NCBI RefSeq assembly: GCF_029633865.1
Contig: NC_079216.1
Coordinates: 60,528,545 to 60,592,544 of the forward strand
Source: Lampris incognitus
Lineage: Eukaryota > Chordata > Actinopteri > Lampriformes > Lampridae
Direction of reading: 5' to 3'
Length of the DNA: 64,000 nucleotides
Shown: positions 53,863-64,000 of the stretch, piece after piece
How the letters are laid out: every line of letters begins with the position of its first letter
Numbering within the stretch: position 1 is the first letter of the stretch
Position numbers and translations under genes: made by a program
Notes under the pieces: generated by a model
What the model was told of the DNA's origin: nothing
What the model saw: only the letters and a program-made list of their open reading frames with translations
Database searches by the model: none

Positions 53863-56800
53863 ATGTCGGCTCCCCGTGTAAAACGCCCCTCCGGGGCTGC
53901 GTTTTGTCGTCTGCTTCTAGTTCTGTATCAGGTAGGCCGACACACGGCCGAGGGAGTGTGGCCTTTACCGCAAACTCGGACCACTTCCGCAGAGCGGTAT
54001 CCACTGAAAGCGTCGGGGTTCAACTTTCACTATGCAAGGCAATGCTCTGTGCTGGACGCGGCGTTCGGACGGTATTTCTCCACCATCTTCCCGGATTACG
54101 CCTCAGGTGGGTGGGGCGTCATCAGGTTTATTTGCACGAATTTTAAGAAGCTGCGAGGGTCCGACACGTAGGTGCGCTGCGTTATAGACCCCATCCGTCC
54201 TGTTTGTTTTGGGCTGGTGTGTGTACAATGTAAAGGGAAGCGCGGCCTGCACGTTTTGGGTTTGTCATTTTGGCCATTTAAGTGGGTCGACGGGGTTTGT
54301 AAAGACAGCGGTCAATTATCAGCCGAAGTATGCTATAAACATCCCAAGTCACGAGGGTGGTTACAAATGTTTTTGAATGAAGAAGGGTTAAGTAGTGATG
54401 GTGCATTTAAATACATGCATTGTCCATGTGCTGAGATTAGACTTTTGCACACCAGTTTATCGTCACAGCATTTTGATTTTTTTTCTTCTTTGACCAATAG
54501 ATAATGCCGTTCTCCCTGTGAACAAGGAGGAGTCCTTTTCTTTGGTTGTGAAATTGGACCAAGAAGACTGCGAGAGCTACCCGAACGCAGACTCCTCCGA
54601 AAGATGTAAGTGTTCACAGCCTAAGCCTTTCTGATCAGAGGAGGTATTGCACCACAGCATGCCTTTTGAAGTCCTCTCAACAACCCCCAGTCCCCGCTAC
54701 TGTGTCCCACGGCCTTGTCTAATGTGCTCCTGTTCCATGTTCTAGACAAGCTGAGTGTGTCTGCAAGGCAAGCAGCTCTGGATGCGGAGACGGTGTGGGG
54801 TGCACTACGAGGTACTGATACAGTGCCTTGCAAAAATATTCAACCCCCTTGACAGTCATCGCCAATTTCTGGATTATAAAATACTCACATATCTGTTCCT
54901 ACTACTACTACTACTACTACTTTTGGCTGCTCCCGTTAGGGGGCGCCACAGCAGATCATCAGTTTCCATTTCTTCCTGTCTTCTGCGTCTTCCTCTGTCC
55001 CACCAGCCACCTGCATGTCTTCCCTCACCACATCCATAAACCTCCTCTTTGGCCTTCCTCTTTTCCTCTTTCCTGGCAGCTCCATATTCAGTATCCTTCT
55101 CCCAATACACCCAGCATCTCTCCTCCACACATGTCCAAGCCATCTCAATCTTGCCTCTCTTGCTTTGTCTCCAAACCGCCCAACCTGAGCGGTCCCTCTA
55201 ATATAATCGCTCCTAATCCTGTCCTCCTTCGTTACTCCCAGTGAAAAACTTAGCATCTTCAACTCTGCCACATCCAGCTCCGACTCCTGTCTTTTCATCA
55301 GTGCCACTGTCTCCAAACCATATAACATAGCTGGTCTCACACATCTGTTCCTGAACAATATTATTCTTGTGAACCCATAAGCTCTAACAGCATGTTCCTA
55401 AAGCTAAAATAACATGTTTTGCTGACTTTCTGTAAATAGATTAAAAACTAAAATATAGTGCTTGCGTAAGTATTCAACCCCTACATATCAGTACTTTGTA
55501 GAGTATCCTTTTACTGCAATAACAGCCATGATTCTCTTGAGGTAAGTATGTACAAGCTTTGCACATTCTCTTGGGAGTGATTTTTGCCCATTCTTCTTGG
55601 CAGCATTTGTACAGGTCTTGCAGGTTGGTGGGATGGCGCCTCTGGACTGCGATTTTCCATCTGTGCCATAAATTTTCAATGGGCTTGAGGTCCGTACTTC
55701 GACTTGGTCATTCCAAAACATTCACCTTTTTGTTGCTGAGCCATGCCATTGTTGCTTTGGCCTTGTGCTTAGGATCATTGTCTTGCTGGAAGGTGAACAT
55801 TCTCCCACGTTTTAGTTTTGTGGCAGACTGCAACAGGTTTTCTTCCAATATTTCCCTGTATTTCGCTCCATGCACTCTTCCCTCAATTTGAACAAGGTTC
55901 TCAGTGCCTGCAGACGAAAAGCAAACCCCATAGCATTACGCTGCCGCCACCACGCTTCACTGTAGGGTGTTTTATAAGGCATGAGCAGTGTTAGGTTTGT
56001 ACCGCAAATAACGCTGAGTTTTGGCCAAAAAGCTCAGCTTTCGTCTCATCTGACCACAAAACCGTTACCCCCATCTGGGACTGTCACGATCATGACATTT
56101 TAGTTGACGATTAATTGTCATACAAGTAATCGCGACTAACAATTTCCCCCACCCCCCCCCCTTTTCCCTCCCCAATTGTACTTGGCCAAATACCCTATTT
56201 TCTGAGCCGCCTGTCTTTCCAAGTTCAGCGAATTGGGTGGGGTGGGGTGGCGGGTCCGTAGATGTTTATTTATTTTTTATTTACGGTATTAGCGCTGTTG
56301 ACCGCCACCTTTTTGCTGCCATTCCGACAAATCGCCTCCTCCCAAGTTATGAGGCTCTCCTTTTTCATCCGGCTTAAAACCAAAATGTGCCCAGTGGTGT
56401 TCGGCTTTGCAACTGCGTCCATGACGTTAATGTCAACACGTGCTCGTCGAATATGATACAATGTTACAACGTGAGCGTCTCGAGATGAAACAAAAGTCGG
56501 CGCTAATTCGCCACTCGCGTGCCAGGGACGCGACAAGGCGACGCCATCAAAAGCGCCGGTCAAACAAACGGCGCGAAGACGACGTAGAAACACTCTAATA
56601 TTAAACAAACAAAAAGACAGAATCCTGGGTTGTCGATGGTATAATGGCGGAAACACTGTACCTCGCTTAGGGTGCGTCCGTCAGCCCACTTGTAGGCCGC
56701 TCACAAGCCCCTCCACTCAAGTCCACCAGCCTGGGAACCGTCTCCCGCCCGCCAGCTGCCTCCTGGCCGCCGACCCAAGGCCAGCGAGCAGCGCCGCCGA

Positions 56801-59800
56801 GGAAGCGATCAAGAGGGGCCCTCGCGAACTCGGAGGGCCCTCTGTTCCAGTTAGCCGAGTTAGCCGTTACACGCGTCGTGTGAAAACCACACGAAAAATA
56901 GGCGAGAAACCGAGCCGGAACATAAAATCGACTTAAAACAACTAGGAACGGTATTTTAAAATAGCCGGCATCACGTTTTGTACAAAAAAGACAGTTTTAG
57001 GCGGACTCATTTTACAATCCAGGGCCTCCCTTCTTCCCTTCCTCAGAGTGTCGGGATTTGGCGGCGCGGTGCATTAGCAAATTCTGATTGGCTCTCTACG
57101 AAATTCAAATAAAAAAACATTAAATGATTGGTTCTTCCAGACCGGTCGCCTCCTCTTTACGCGTGTATGGACACTCTTCTGCAAGTCACGTATACGTGTC
57201 TATATACACGTATTTCGGTCTCGCAAAAACGTGTCCTCTGACATGTACGTATTGTGACGTAGTGTAGCAGGTTCTTCAGATTTCACCTCAACGGGGTAAA
57301 TGTAGTTACTGGAGAGAGGAAAAAATACAGGCCATACAGGAGAAAAAATACATATATAGTGTGCATTAATCCTATTTTACAGGTCCTTACATACAAATGA
57401 ATGGAAACGATTCTAACGATTATGCTGAGTGATCACGGTCGGGTTTATGTAATAACGGTGACAGCCCTACCTACCCACGTCCTAACTGGGTCTCTCTCAT
57501 GCTTGGTAGCAAACTCCAAGTGTGCTTTTATATGCATAGTTTTGAGCAACAGCTTCTTTCTTGCCACCCTCCCATACAGGCCAGATTTATGGAGAGCTCG
57601 TGATATGGTTGACTCATGCACATTTACTCCAGTTTCTGCCACTGACCTCTGGAGCTGCTTCAGAGTGATTGCAGGATCATCCTCAACAGCCCACGTCTTG
57701 CTCATACACTTAGCTTTGAGGGACGGCCTGACCTACAAAGCATATGGGTGGTGTGATACAGCTTCCACTTTCTGACAATGGATCCAACAGTGTTGTGTGG
57801 GACATCCAAGCACTTGGATATTGTTTTGTATCCCTTTGCCACCTTCTGCATTTTAATCACTTTGTCTCTTACTTCAGTATCACGCTCCTTTGTCTTCATT
57901 TTCTGATGGAGTTCACGCCCGGCTAATGAACTTTACACAGAGTACTTTTATACCCATAAACGAGACCATTACTTTAATATATTACAGGTGCACACTAATT
58001 ATGTCCAATTGTGTTTACCCAGGTTTGTTTTAGGAATAGTTTGTCATTTGTGTAAACTTGGAGCTTTCAGAGCACAGGGGGTTGAATACTTAAGCAAGCA
58101 CTATATTTTAGTTTTCAATTTATTTATAAAAAGTCAGCAAAACATAACTTTTTTTTTTCGGGGTTTTTTTCTCCCCAATTACCCCACTCTTCCGAGCCGT
58201 CCCGGTTGCTGCTCCACCCCCTCTGCCGATCCAGGGAGGGCTGCAGACTGCCATATGCCTCCTCTGATACATGTGGAGTCGCCAGCTGCTTCTTTTCACC
58301 TGACAGTGAGGCGTTCCGCCAGGGGGACATAGTGTGTGGGAGGATCACGCTATTCCTCCCAGTTCTCCCTTCCCCCGAACAGGCACCCCAACCGACCAGA
58401 GGAGGCGCTAGTGCAGCGACCAAGATACATACCCACATCCGGCTTCCCACCTGCAGACACGGCCAATTGTGTCTGTAGGGACACCCGACCAAGCCAGAGG
58501 TAACATGCGGATTCGAACTGGCGAGCCCCATGATGGTAGGCAATGGATTAGACCACTACACTACCCGGACGCTCGAAACATAATTTATTTTGGCTTTGGG
58601 AACATGCTGTTAGAGCTTATGGGTTCACAAAAATAATATTGTTCTGGAACAAATGTGTGAGTCTACTACTACTACTACTACTACTTTCGGCCACTCCCAT
58701 TAGGGGTCGCCATAGCAGATCATTCGTTTCCATTTCTTCCTGTCTTCTGCATCTTCCTCTGTCACACCAGCCATCTGCATGTCTTCCCTCACCACATCCA
58801 CAAACCTCCTCTTTGGCCTTTCCTCTTTTCCTCTTCCCTGGCAGCTCCATATTCAGCATCCTTCTCCCAATATACCCAGCATCTCTCCTCCACACTTGTC
58901 CAAGCCATCTCAATCTTGCCTCTCTTGCTTTGTCTCCAAACCGTCCAACCTAAGCGGTCCCTCTAATATAATCATTCCTAATCCTGTCCTTCTTCGTCAC
59001 TCCCAATGAAAATCTTAGCATCTTCAACTCTGCCACCTGTCTTTTCATCAGTGCCACTGTCTCTAAACCATATAACATAGCTGGTCTCACAACCATCTTG
59101 TAAACCTTCCCTTTAACTCTCGCTGGTACCCTTCTTTCACAAATCACTTCTGACACCCTTCTCCACCCACTCCACCCTGCCTGCACTCTCTTCTTCACCT
59201 CTCTCCCGCACTCCCCGTTATTTTGGACAGTTGACCCCAAGTATTTAAACTCATATGCCTTCGTCACCTCCACTCCTTGCATCCTGACCATTCCACTGTC
59301 CTCCCTCTCATTCACGCATAGGTATTCCGTCTTGCTCCTACTGACTTTCATTCCTCTTCTCTCCAGTGCATACCTCCACCTCTCCAGGCTCTCCTCAACC
59401 TGCACCCTACTCTCGCTACAGATCACAATGTAATCTGCAAACATCATCGTCCATGGAGACTCCTGCCTGAGCTTCTCCGTCAACCTGTCCATCACCATTG
59501 CAAACAAGAAAGGGCTCAGAGCCGATCCTTGATGTAATCCCACCTCCACCTTGAACCCATCTGTCATTCCAACCGCACAGCTCACCATTGTCACACTTCC
59601 CCCATACATATCCTGCACCACTCCTACATACTTCTCTTCTCCTGACTTCCTCATACAATACCACACCTCCTCTCTCGGCACCCTGTCGTATGCTTTCTCT
59701 AAATCTACAAAGACACAATGTAACTCCTTCTGACCTTCTCTATACTTCTCCATCAACATTTTCAAAGCAAACATCGCATCTGTGGTGCTCTTTCGTGGCA

Positions 59801-62579
59801 TGAAACCATACTACTGCTCGCTGACCATCACCTCTCCTCTTAACCTAGCTTCTATTACTCTTTCCCATACCTTCATGCTGTGGCTGATCAATTTTATACC
59901 TCTGTAATTGCTATAGTTCTGCACATCACCCTTGTTCTTGAAAATCTGTACCAGTATGCTTCTTCTCCACTCCTCAGGCATCCTCTCACTTTCCTACATT
60001 GTGTTAAACAATCTAGTTAAAAACCCCACTGCCATCTCTCCTAAACACCTCCATGCCTCCACAGGTATGTCATCAGGACCAACTGCCTTTCCACTCTTCA
60101 TCCTCTTCCTAGCTGCCTTCACTTCCTCCTTGCTAATCCACTGAACTTCCTGATTCACTATTCCCACATAATCCAACCTTCTCTCTCTCATTTTCTTCAT
60201 TCATCAGCCCCTCAAAGTATTCCTTCCACCTTCTCAGCACACTCTCTTTGCTTGTCAGCACATTTCCATCTCTATCCTTGATCGCCCTAACTTGCTGCAC
60301 ATCCTTTGCAGCTTGGTCCCTCTGTCTAGCCAATCGGTACAAGTCCTTTTCTCCTTCCTTAGTGTCTAACCTGTCATATAACTCACCATACGCCTTTTCC
60401 TTTACCTTTGCCACCTCTCTCTTTGCTTTATGGTGCGTCTCGTTGTACTCCTGTCTACTTTCTTCATCTCTCTGACTATCCCCCTTCTTCTTTGCCAACC
60501 TCTTCCTCTGTACAATTTGCTGTACTTCCTCATTCCACCACCAAGTCTCCTTGTCTTCCTTCCTCTGTCCTGATGACACACCACGTACCTTCCTAGCTGT
60601 CACCCTCACTATTCTGAAGTGGTGCCTGGCCATCCGGCAACTCTTTACTACCACCCAGTGCCTGTCTTAACTCCTGCCTGAACTCCACACAACAGTCTTC
60701 CTTCTTCAACTTCCACCATTTGATCTTCGGCCGTGTCTTCACTCGCTTCCTCTTCTTGGTCTCCAAAGTCATCCTACAGACCACCATCCGATGCTGCCTA
60801 GCTACATTCTCCCCTGTCACCACCTTGCAGTCTCCAATCCTTTTTAGATCACGCCTTCTATATAAAATAGAGTCCACCTGTGTACACTTTCCTCCACTCT
60901 TGTACGTCACCCTGTGTTCCTCCCTCTTCTTGAAATATGTATTCACCACAGCCATTTCCATCCTTTTCGCAAAATCCACCACCATCTGTCCTTCCACATT
61001 TCTCTCCTTGACACCATACCTACCCATCACCTCCTCATCACCTCTGTTACCTTCACCAACATGTCCATTGAAGTCCACTCCAATCACCACTCTCTCCTCC
61101 TTGGGTACCCTCTTCACCACTTCATTCAACTCACTCCAGAATTCTTCTTTCTCTTCCATCTCACACCCAACTTGCAGGGCATATGCGTTGATAACATTCA
61201 ACAATACACCTTCGATTTCCAGCTTCATACTCATCACTCTGTCTGACACTCTCTTCACCTCCAGCACACTCTTGGCATACTCTTCCTTCAGAATTACCCC
61301 TACCCCATTTCTCCTCTTATTCACACCATGGTAGAAGAGTTTGAACCCACCTCCGATACTCCTGGCCTTACTCCCCTTCCACCTGGTCTCTTGCACACAC
61401 AGTATGCCTACCTTTCTTCTTTCCATCATATCAGCCATCTCTCTCCCTTTACCAGTCATAGTGCCAACATTCAAAGTTCCAACTCTCACCTCCACACTCC
61501 TACCCTTCCTCCTCTCCCGCTGCCTCTGGACATGCCTTCCCCTGCTTCTTCTCCTTCGCCCAACAGTAGCATAGTTTCCACCGGCACCCTGCTGGTTAAC
61601 AGTACCGGTGGCGGTCATTGGTAACCCGGGCCTCGACCGATCCGGTATGGAAATCTTATTTATGATCCGCATATTTGATTTGGCAAAGATTTTACGCCGG
61701 ATGCCCTTCCTGATGCAACCCTCCCCATTTGTCCGGGCTTGGGATCGGCACTAAGAATGCACTGGCTTGTGCATCCTCAGTGGCTGGGTTGGGAACAGAT
61801 GTGTGAGTATCTTTTATAATCCAGAAATCAGTGAAGACTGTCAAGGGGGTTGAATACAAGGCACTGTATTTGGATTAACATCCAACACACAGCAAAGATA
61901 CACAATGCTCAAAAGCAAACGGCACAAAACAAATGTATGGCACCCTTAATGTGAATTCACCAGATGTTTTATTGTATATTTGATAACGTCATTTTGCTGT
62001 GCCCAAGTTAAAATGCATTGTGTTACCATATCAACCAGATGTCCCCTTTTGATTAAGCACAGGCTTAGAAACATTCAGTCAGCTGGTGTATCAAGATGAC
62101 TTTGGCACAGTAAGTCATCCACCTTCTTATGTAATCAAACGCGTTTTCCAACTGAAAAAGCTGATTAAATCTTTGGTGTATAAATGTACGATGTAATTTG
62201 GTAACTTGAAATACAAACTGTATACTCTAAGGGGAGGGACAGTATATCACCTTGCTCTGTTTTCTCTCTAGTTTTTCATAAACAAGACAGAAATAGAGGA
62301 CTTCCCTCGGTTCCAATTCAGAGGAATTTTACTTGACACCTCACGTCACTATTTACCTTTGCAGACTATTCTAAAGACGCTGGTAACAACCACATAACAC
62401 ACTCTTAACCTCAATCTGCTGCTGCTTCTGGTTCACTCATCATGACTGTTGTTAACCTGAATCCCGTTTCTTGTCAGGATGCGATGTCTTACAATAAATT
62501 CAACGTATTTCACTGGCATATTGTAGATGACCCCTCATTCCCATATCAGAGCCGCACCTTTCCAGAAATTAGCAAGAAG
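53863..62579 (+). CDS. hexa: Beta-hexosaminidase alpha subunit, exons 1-6 (runs off window)
   Basis: Exons: 53863-54106, 54501-54605, 54746-54811, 62063-62109, 62272-62382, 62478-62579; all GT-AG and in phase. Exons 3-6 have the sizes I recall for human HEXA (66, 47, 111, 102 bp). The start [11 protein letters not shown] leads into a hydrophobic signal peptide ([11 protein letters not shown]), then the mature start [10 protein letters not shown] and [12 protein letters not shown]. Later exons give [39 protein letters not shown] and [34 protein letters not shown] favours HEXA over HEXB. An in-frame ATG 16 codons upstream (53815) exists, but the chosen start gives the better signal peptide. The enzyme removes terminal N-acetylhexosamines, including from GM2 ganglioside with GM2A, in lysosomes. 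Active-site exons lie beyond the window. A Tc1 element starts 10 bases after exon 3. Confidence 0.95.
54901..55340 (-). mobile_element. RTE LINE 3' fragment in the left Tc1 arm
   Basis: On the minus strand it carries the RTE ORF C terminus ([36 protein letters not shown]) and ends in a CTA/TAG microsatellite at the plus-strand left edge. Direct repeats CACATATCTGTTCCT (54886-54900) and CACACATCTGTTCCT (55338-55352) flank it. 5'-truncated. Confidence 0.85.
55488..57899 (-). pseudogene. Tc1 transposase, split and decayed
   Basis: The N terminus at 57899-57702 gives the paired-like helix-turn-helix ([20 protein letters not shown], then SIVRKWK and RSGRPSK). It continues at 57705-57480 with [20 protein letters not shown] and [16 protein letters not shown]. 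After the insertion at 56076-57469 the DDE core resumes ([15 protein letters not shown] near 56060, then a decayed C terminus with [16 protein letters not shown] near 55720). Stops and frame changes are present in addition to the insertion, so it is dead. A plain Tc1/mariner cut-and-paste transposase by family. Confidence 0.85.
56076..57469 (-). mobile_element. Non-autonomous element with CpG island and short first-exon-like ORF
   Basis: Left TGGGACTGTCACGATCATGA and right GGTGACAGCCCTA are imperfect mirror ends, hAT-like in look, but the flanking 8-mers do not match. A SINE fragment lies at 56142-56220. The minus strand at 56419-56270 reads [20 protein letters not shown], then [18 protein letters not shown], followed by a possible donor (ACC|GTAAAT). 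Upstream on that strand, 56640-57190 is strongly CpG-rich with CCAAT boxes (GATTGGCT, GATTGGTT). I do not recognise the peptide. Confidence 0.55.
58148..58575 (-). mobile_element. tRNA-derived SINE in the right Tc1 arm
   Basis: Same family as 17029-17484. The tRNA-like head is at the right end (minus-strand GGTAGTGTAGTGGTCTAATC, then GTTCGAATCC) and a poly-A at the left (T run 58149-58158). The direct repeat AAACATAA lies at 58140-58147 and 58576-58583. Confidence 0.88.
58663..61792 (-). mobile_element. Near full-length RTE-clade LINE
   Basis: On the minus strand the endonuclease lies at 61672-60593 ([49 protein letters not shown]). A linker region follows at 60654-60133, and RT at 59801-58950 ([39 protein letters not shown]) with FADY where FADD is expected. 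The 3' end is a CTA/TAG microsatellite at 58663. Direct repeats GAACAAATGTGTGAGT (58647-58662) and GAACAGATGTGTGAGT (61793-61808) flank it. Frame breaks near 60600, 60200, 59800 and elsewhere, and the lost catalytic aspartate, make it dead. Confidence 0.88.
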
Positions 62580-62694
62580 GTGAGACAAGGGTGTGAGCAC
62601 AGCAAATCACCGAACACATGACATGCATCGAGGTTTATTTGCAGAATTGTGTGTTACCAGAGTACGTTGTGTATCATATAATCCTGTTTTAACA

Positions 62695-62890
62695 CGATTT
62701 GCCACACATCAAAGAAAGTTGAATCAGTTCAGCTGGATACAACGTTTATTGACAGAAACATTTCATCACTCATCTAAGAGACCTCTTCAGTCTCAACTGA
62801 CTGCTGGTATCCCCACCCTTATAAACAGTACAGTTGCATAACGACCAAAACAAACAATAAGTTTCAGAAGACTCTGTAGAAAAATAGAAT
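62695..62890 (-). mobile_element. Penelope-like element 3' UTR fragment
   Basis: GTTGAATCAGTTCAGCTGGA, then ACATTTCATCACTCATCTAA and CTGGTATCCCCACCCTTATA, match the 3' UTR of the Penelope-like copy at 21005-21320. No coding part. It lies in HEXA intron 6. Confidence 0.7.
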
Positions 62891-62940
62891 GACAATTGAA
62901 GGTCAACAAGTCTGAATTAGCACATAACACCCTTAAAAAC

Positions 62941-64000
62941 TAAATGTTAATTTACCAGAAGGCACTTAAGGATGCGAGATCAGTGTACTTCTCTGCACTA
63001 ATATTGAGAAATGACTGTAATACTAAAGTTCTCTTCAAGGTACTTGATTCTGTTATTAACGGTCCCTCCACTTCTCTTTTTGAACCTGATGTTGAGGTGT
63101 CCAAAAAATTTCTCACTCATTTTGTAAACCAGGTGGAGAATATTAGGTCCCAAATCCAGCCAGGCTCTTGTGTTCGTTCAGTTCCCCATGTTAATTCTGC
63201 CTCTTTCACCCAGTTTCAGTCAATTACAATTTCAGTGCTGGAGAGTACAATCTCCAATATGAATTCCTCCTCCTGCATCCTAGACATTATTCCCACTAAG
63301 GTGCTCAAGGAGGTATTTTCTACTATCAGCCCTGTTATTCTGCAAATTCTTAGTATTTCTTTGGCCTCTGGTTCTTTTCCAGACAGTTTTAAGCATGCCA
63401 TCATTCAACCATTGCTGAAGAAACCTAATTTAAATCCCCTGTCCCTAAGTAACTACAGGCCAATCTCCAAATTGTCTTTTCTATCTAAGGTTCTGGAGAG
63501 AGTAAGTTCTTCTCAGTTGATTTCTTTTATGAACACTAATACTGCTTTTGATAGTTTCCAGTCTGGTTTAGAGCACTTCATAGTACTTAGACAGCTCTAG
63601 TTAAGGTCACTAATGACCTACTGCTGAATGCAGACGGAGGTGACAGCTCGATTTTAGTTCTTTTAGACTTAAGTGCTGCCTTTGACACGGTTGATCACAA
63701 CATCATCTTACATCGTTTAGAGACTTGGGTTGGCATCAAGTGCTCGGCTCTTGGCTTATTACGCTCTTACCTCACCAACAGACCTTTTTCTGTTGTTCTG
63801 GGTAACTCTACCTCCTCAGTGGCTCAGTTGAGTTGTGGTGTCCCTCAAGACTCAGTTCTTGGCCCCCTTCTCTTTTCTATATGCATGCTGCCCCTTGGCC
63901 AGGTCATTGAAAATCACAATGTGCTCTACCATTTTTATGCTGATGACACTCAGTTACACATGCCATTAAAACCCACAGATCCTAGCGCCCTAGCAAATCT
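62941..64000 (+). mobile_element. L2-clade LINE, runs off the window
   Basis: The frame 62944-63600 gives the endonuclease-RT linker and RT start (VLDSVINGPSTSLFEPDVEV, IIQPLLKKPNLNPLSLSNYR, PISKLSFLSKVLERVSSSQL). After a frameshift near 63580 it continues with LVLLDLSAAFDTVDHNIILH, SCGVPQDSVLGPLLF and HFYADDTQL, keeping the catalytic YADD. It is better preserved than the L2 copies at 2.6 and 17 kb. It occupies HEXA intron 6. Confidence 0.88.

Larger units (their letters stand above)
54821..61866 (-). mobile_element. Tc1-like transposon with long IR/DR ends, multiply interrupted
   Basis: CAGTGCCTTGCAAAAATATT at left and AATACAAGGCACTG at right are mirror ends flanked by TA (54819-54820 and 61867-61868). 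An inner copy of the end motif (AGTGCTTGCGTAAGTATTCA near 55460; mirrored TGAATACTTAAGCAAGCACT near 58082) gives the IR/DR layout of Sleeping Beauty-like elements. Four later insertions (54901-55340, 56076-57469, 58148-58575, 58663-61792) swell it from about 1.6 kb to 7 kb. It forms nearly all of HEXA intron 3. Confidence 0.9.

Noticed and set aside
53775-54146. 123-residue ORF overlapping HEXA exon 1 in another frame
   Set aside because: A shadow of the HEXA exon, which has clear homology and splice sites.
56068-57477. 8-bp target duplication for the 56076-57469 element
   Set aside because: The flanks (CCCCCATC and CCTACCCA) do not match well enough, so superfamily assignment stays open.
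1-64000. CRISPR arrays, bacterial operons, Polintons
   Set aside because: No regularly spaced direct repeats with unique spacers, no ribosome-binding-site-led gene strings, and no capsid or DNA polymerase B motifs were seen.

Overview
The window is vertebrate nuclear DNA, almost certainly from a ray-finned (teleost-type) fish. It has intron-rich genes with GT-AG splice sites and a dense, nested mix of fish transposons (L2, RTE and L1 LINEs, a Penelope-like element, Tc1, hAT and Harbinger DNA elements, tRNA-derived SINEs, MITEs). I see no bacterial operons, CRISPR arrays or rRNA genes.

Three host genes can be built exon by exon. (1) A C15orf39-like gene (+, coding 12479-24362) has one huge coding exon and a last exon ending in a Tudor/spindlin-like segment. 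(2) ARIH1 (-, coding 28250-52403) is complete, with 14 exons all in phase, and predicts a 528-residue RING-between-RING E3 ligase. (3) HEXA (+, from 53863) shows exons 1-6 of the lysosomal beta-hexosaminidase alpha subunit and runs off the right edge. ARIH1 and HEXA are head to head, as in human 15q24, with about 1.5 kb between start codons.

Region by region: 1-2.56 kb is a fossil retroviral pol on the minus strand. 2.6-8.9 kb is LINE debris split by a 2.25-kb hAT. 9.2-10.95 kb holds a MITE, a foldback element at a CpG-rich probable promoter, and a miniature LTR element. 12.4-24.7 kb is the C15orf39-like gene, whose 7.5-kb intron holds L2, SINE, L1, MITE and Penelope-like copies. 24.7-28.2 kb is the convergent gap and ARIH1 3' UTR. 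28.2-52.4 kb is ARIH1; its intron 9 holds a full-length L1 (31674-41407) that itself received a nearly intact 3.2-kb hAT (35774-38979), and its intron 1 holds a solo LTR-like unit and a Harbinger element containing another hAT. 53.0-53.7 kb is a MITE between the divergent promoters. 53.9-62.6 kb is HEXA; its intron 3 is almost entirely one Tc1 element (54821-61866) carrying two RTE LINEs, a SINE and a further element. The last kilobase is an L2 copy.

The host genes are ordinary housekeeping genes. The unusual material is the layering of mobile elements with readable target-site duplications, the Tudor-like tail of the C15orf39-like protein, and the tRNA-like, LTR-flanked miniature elements. 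No wholly new multi-gene system was found.
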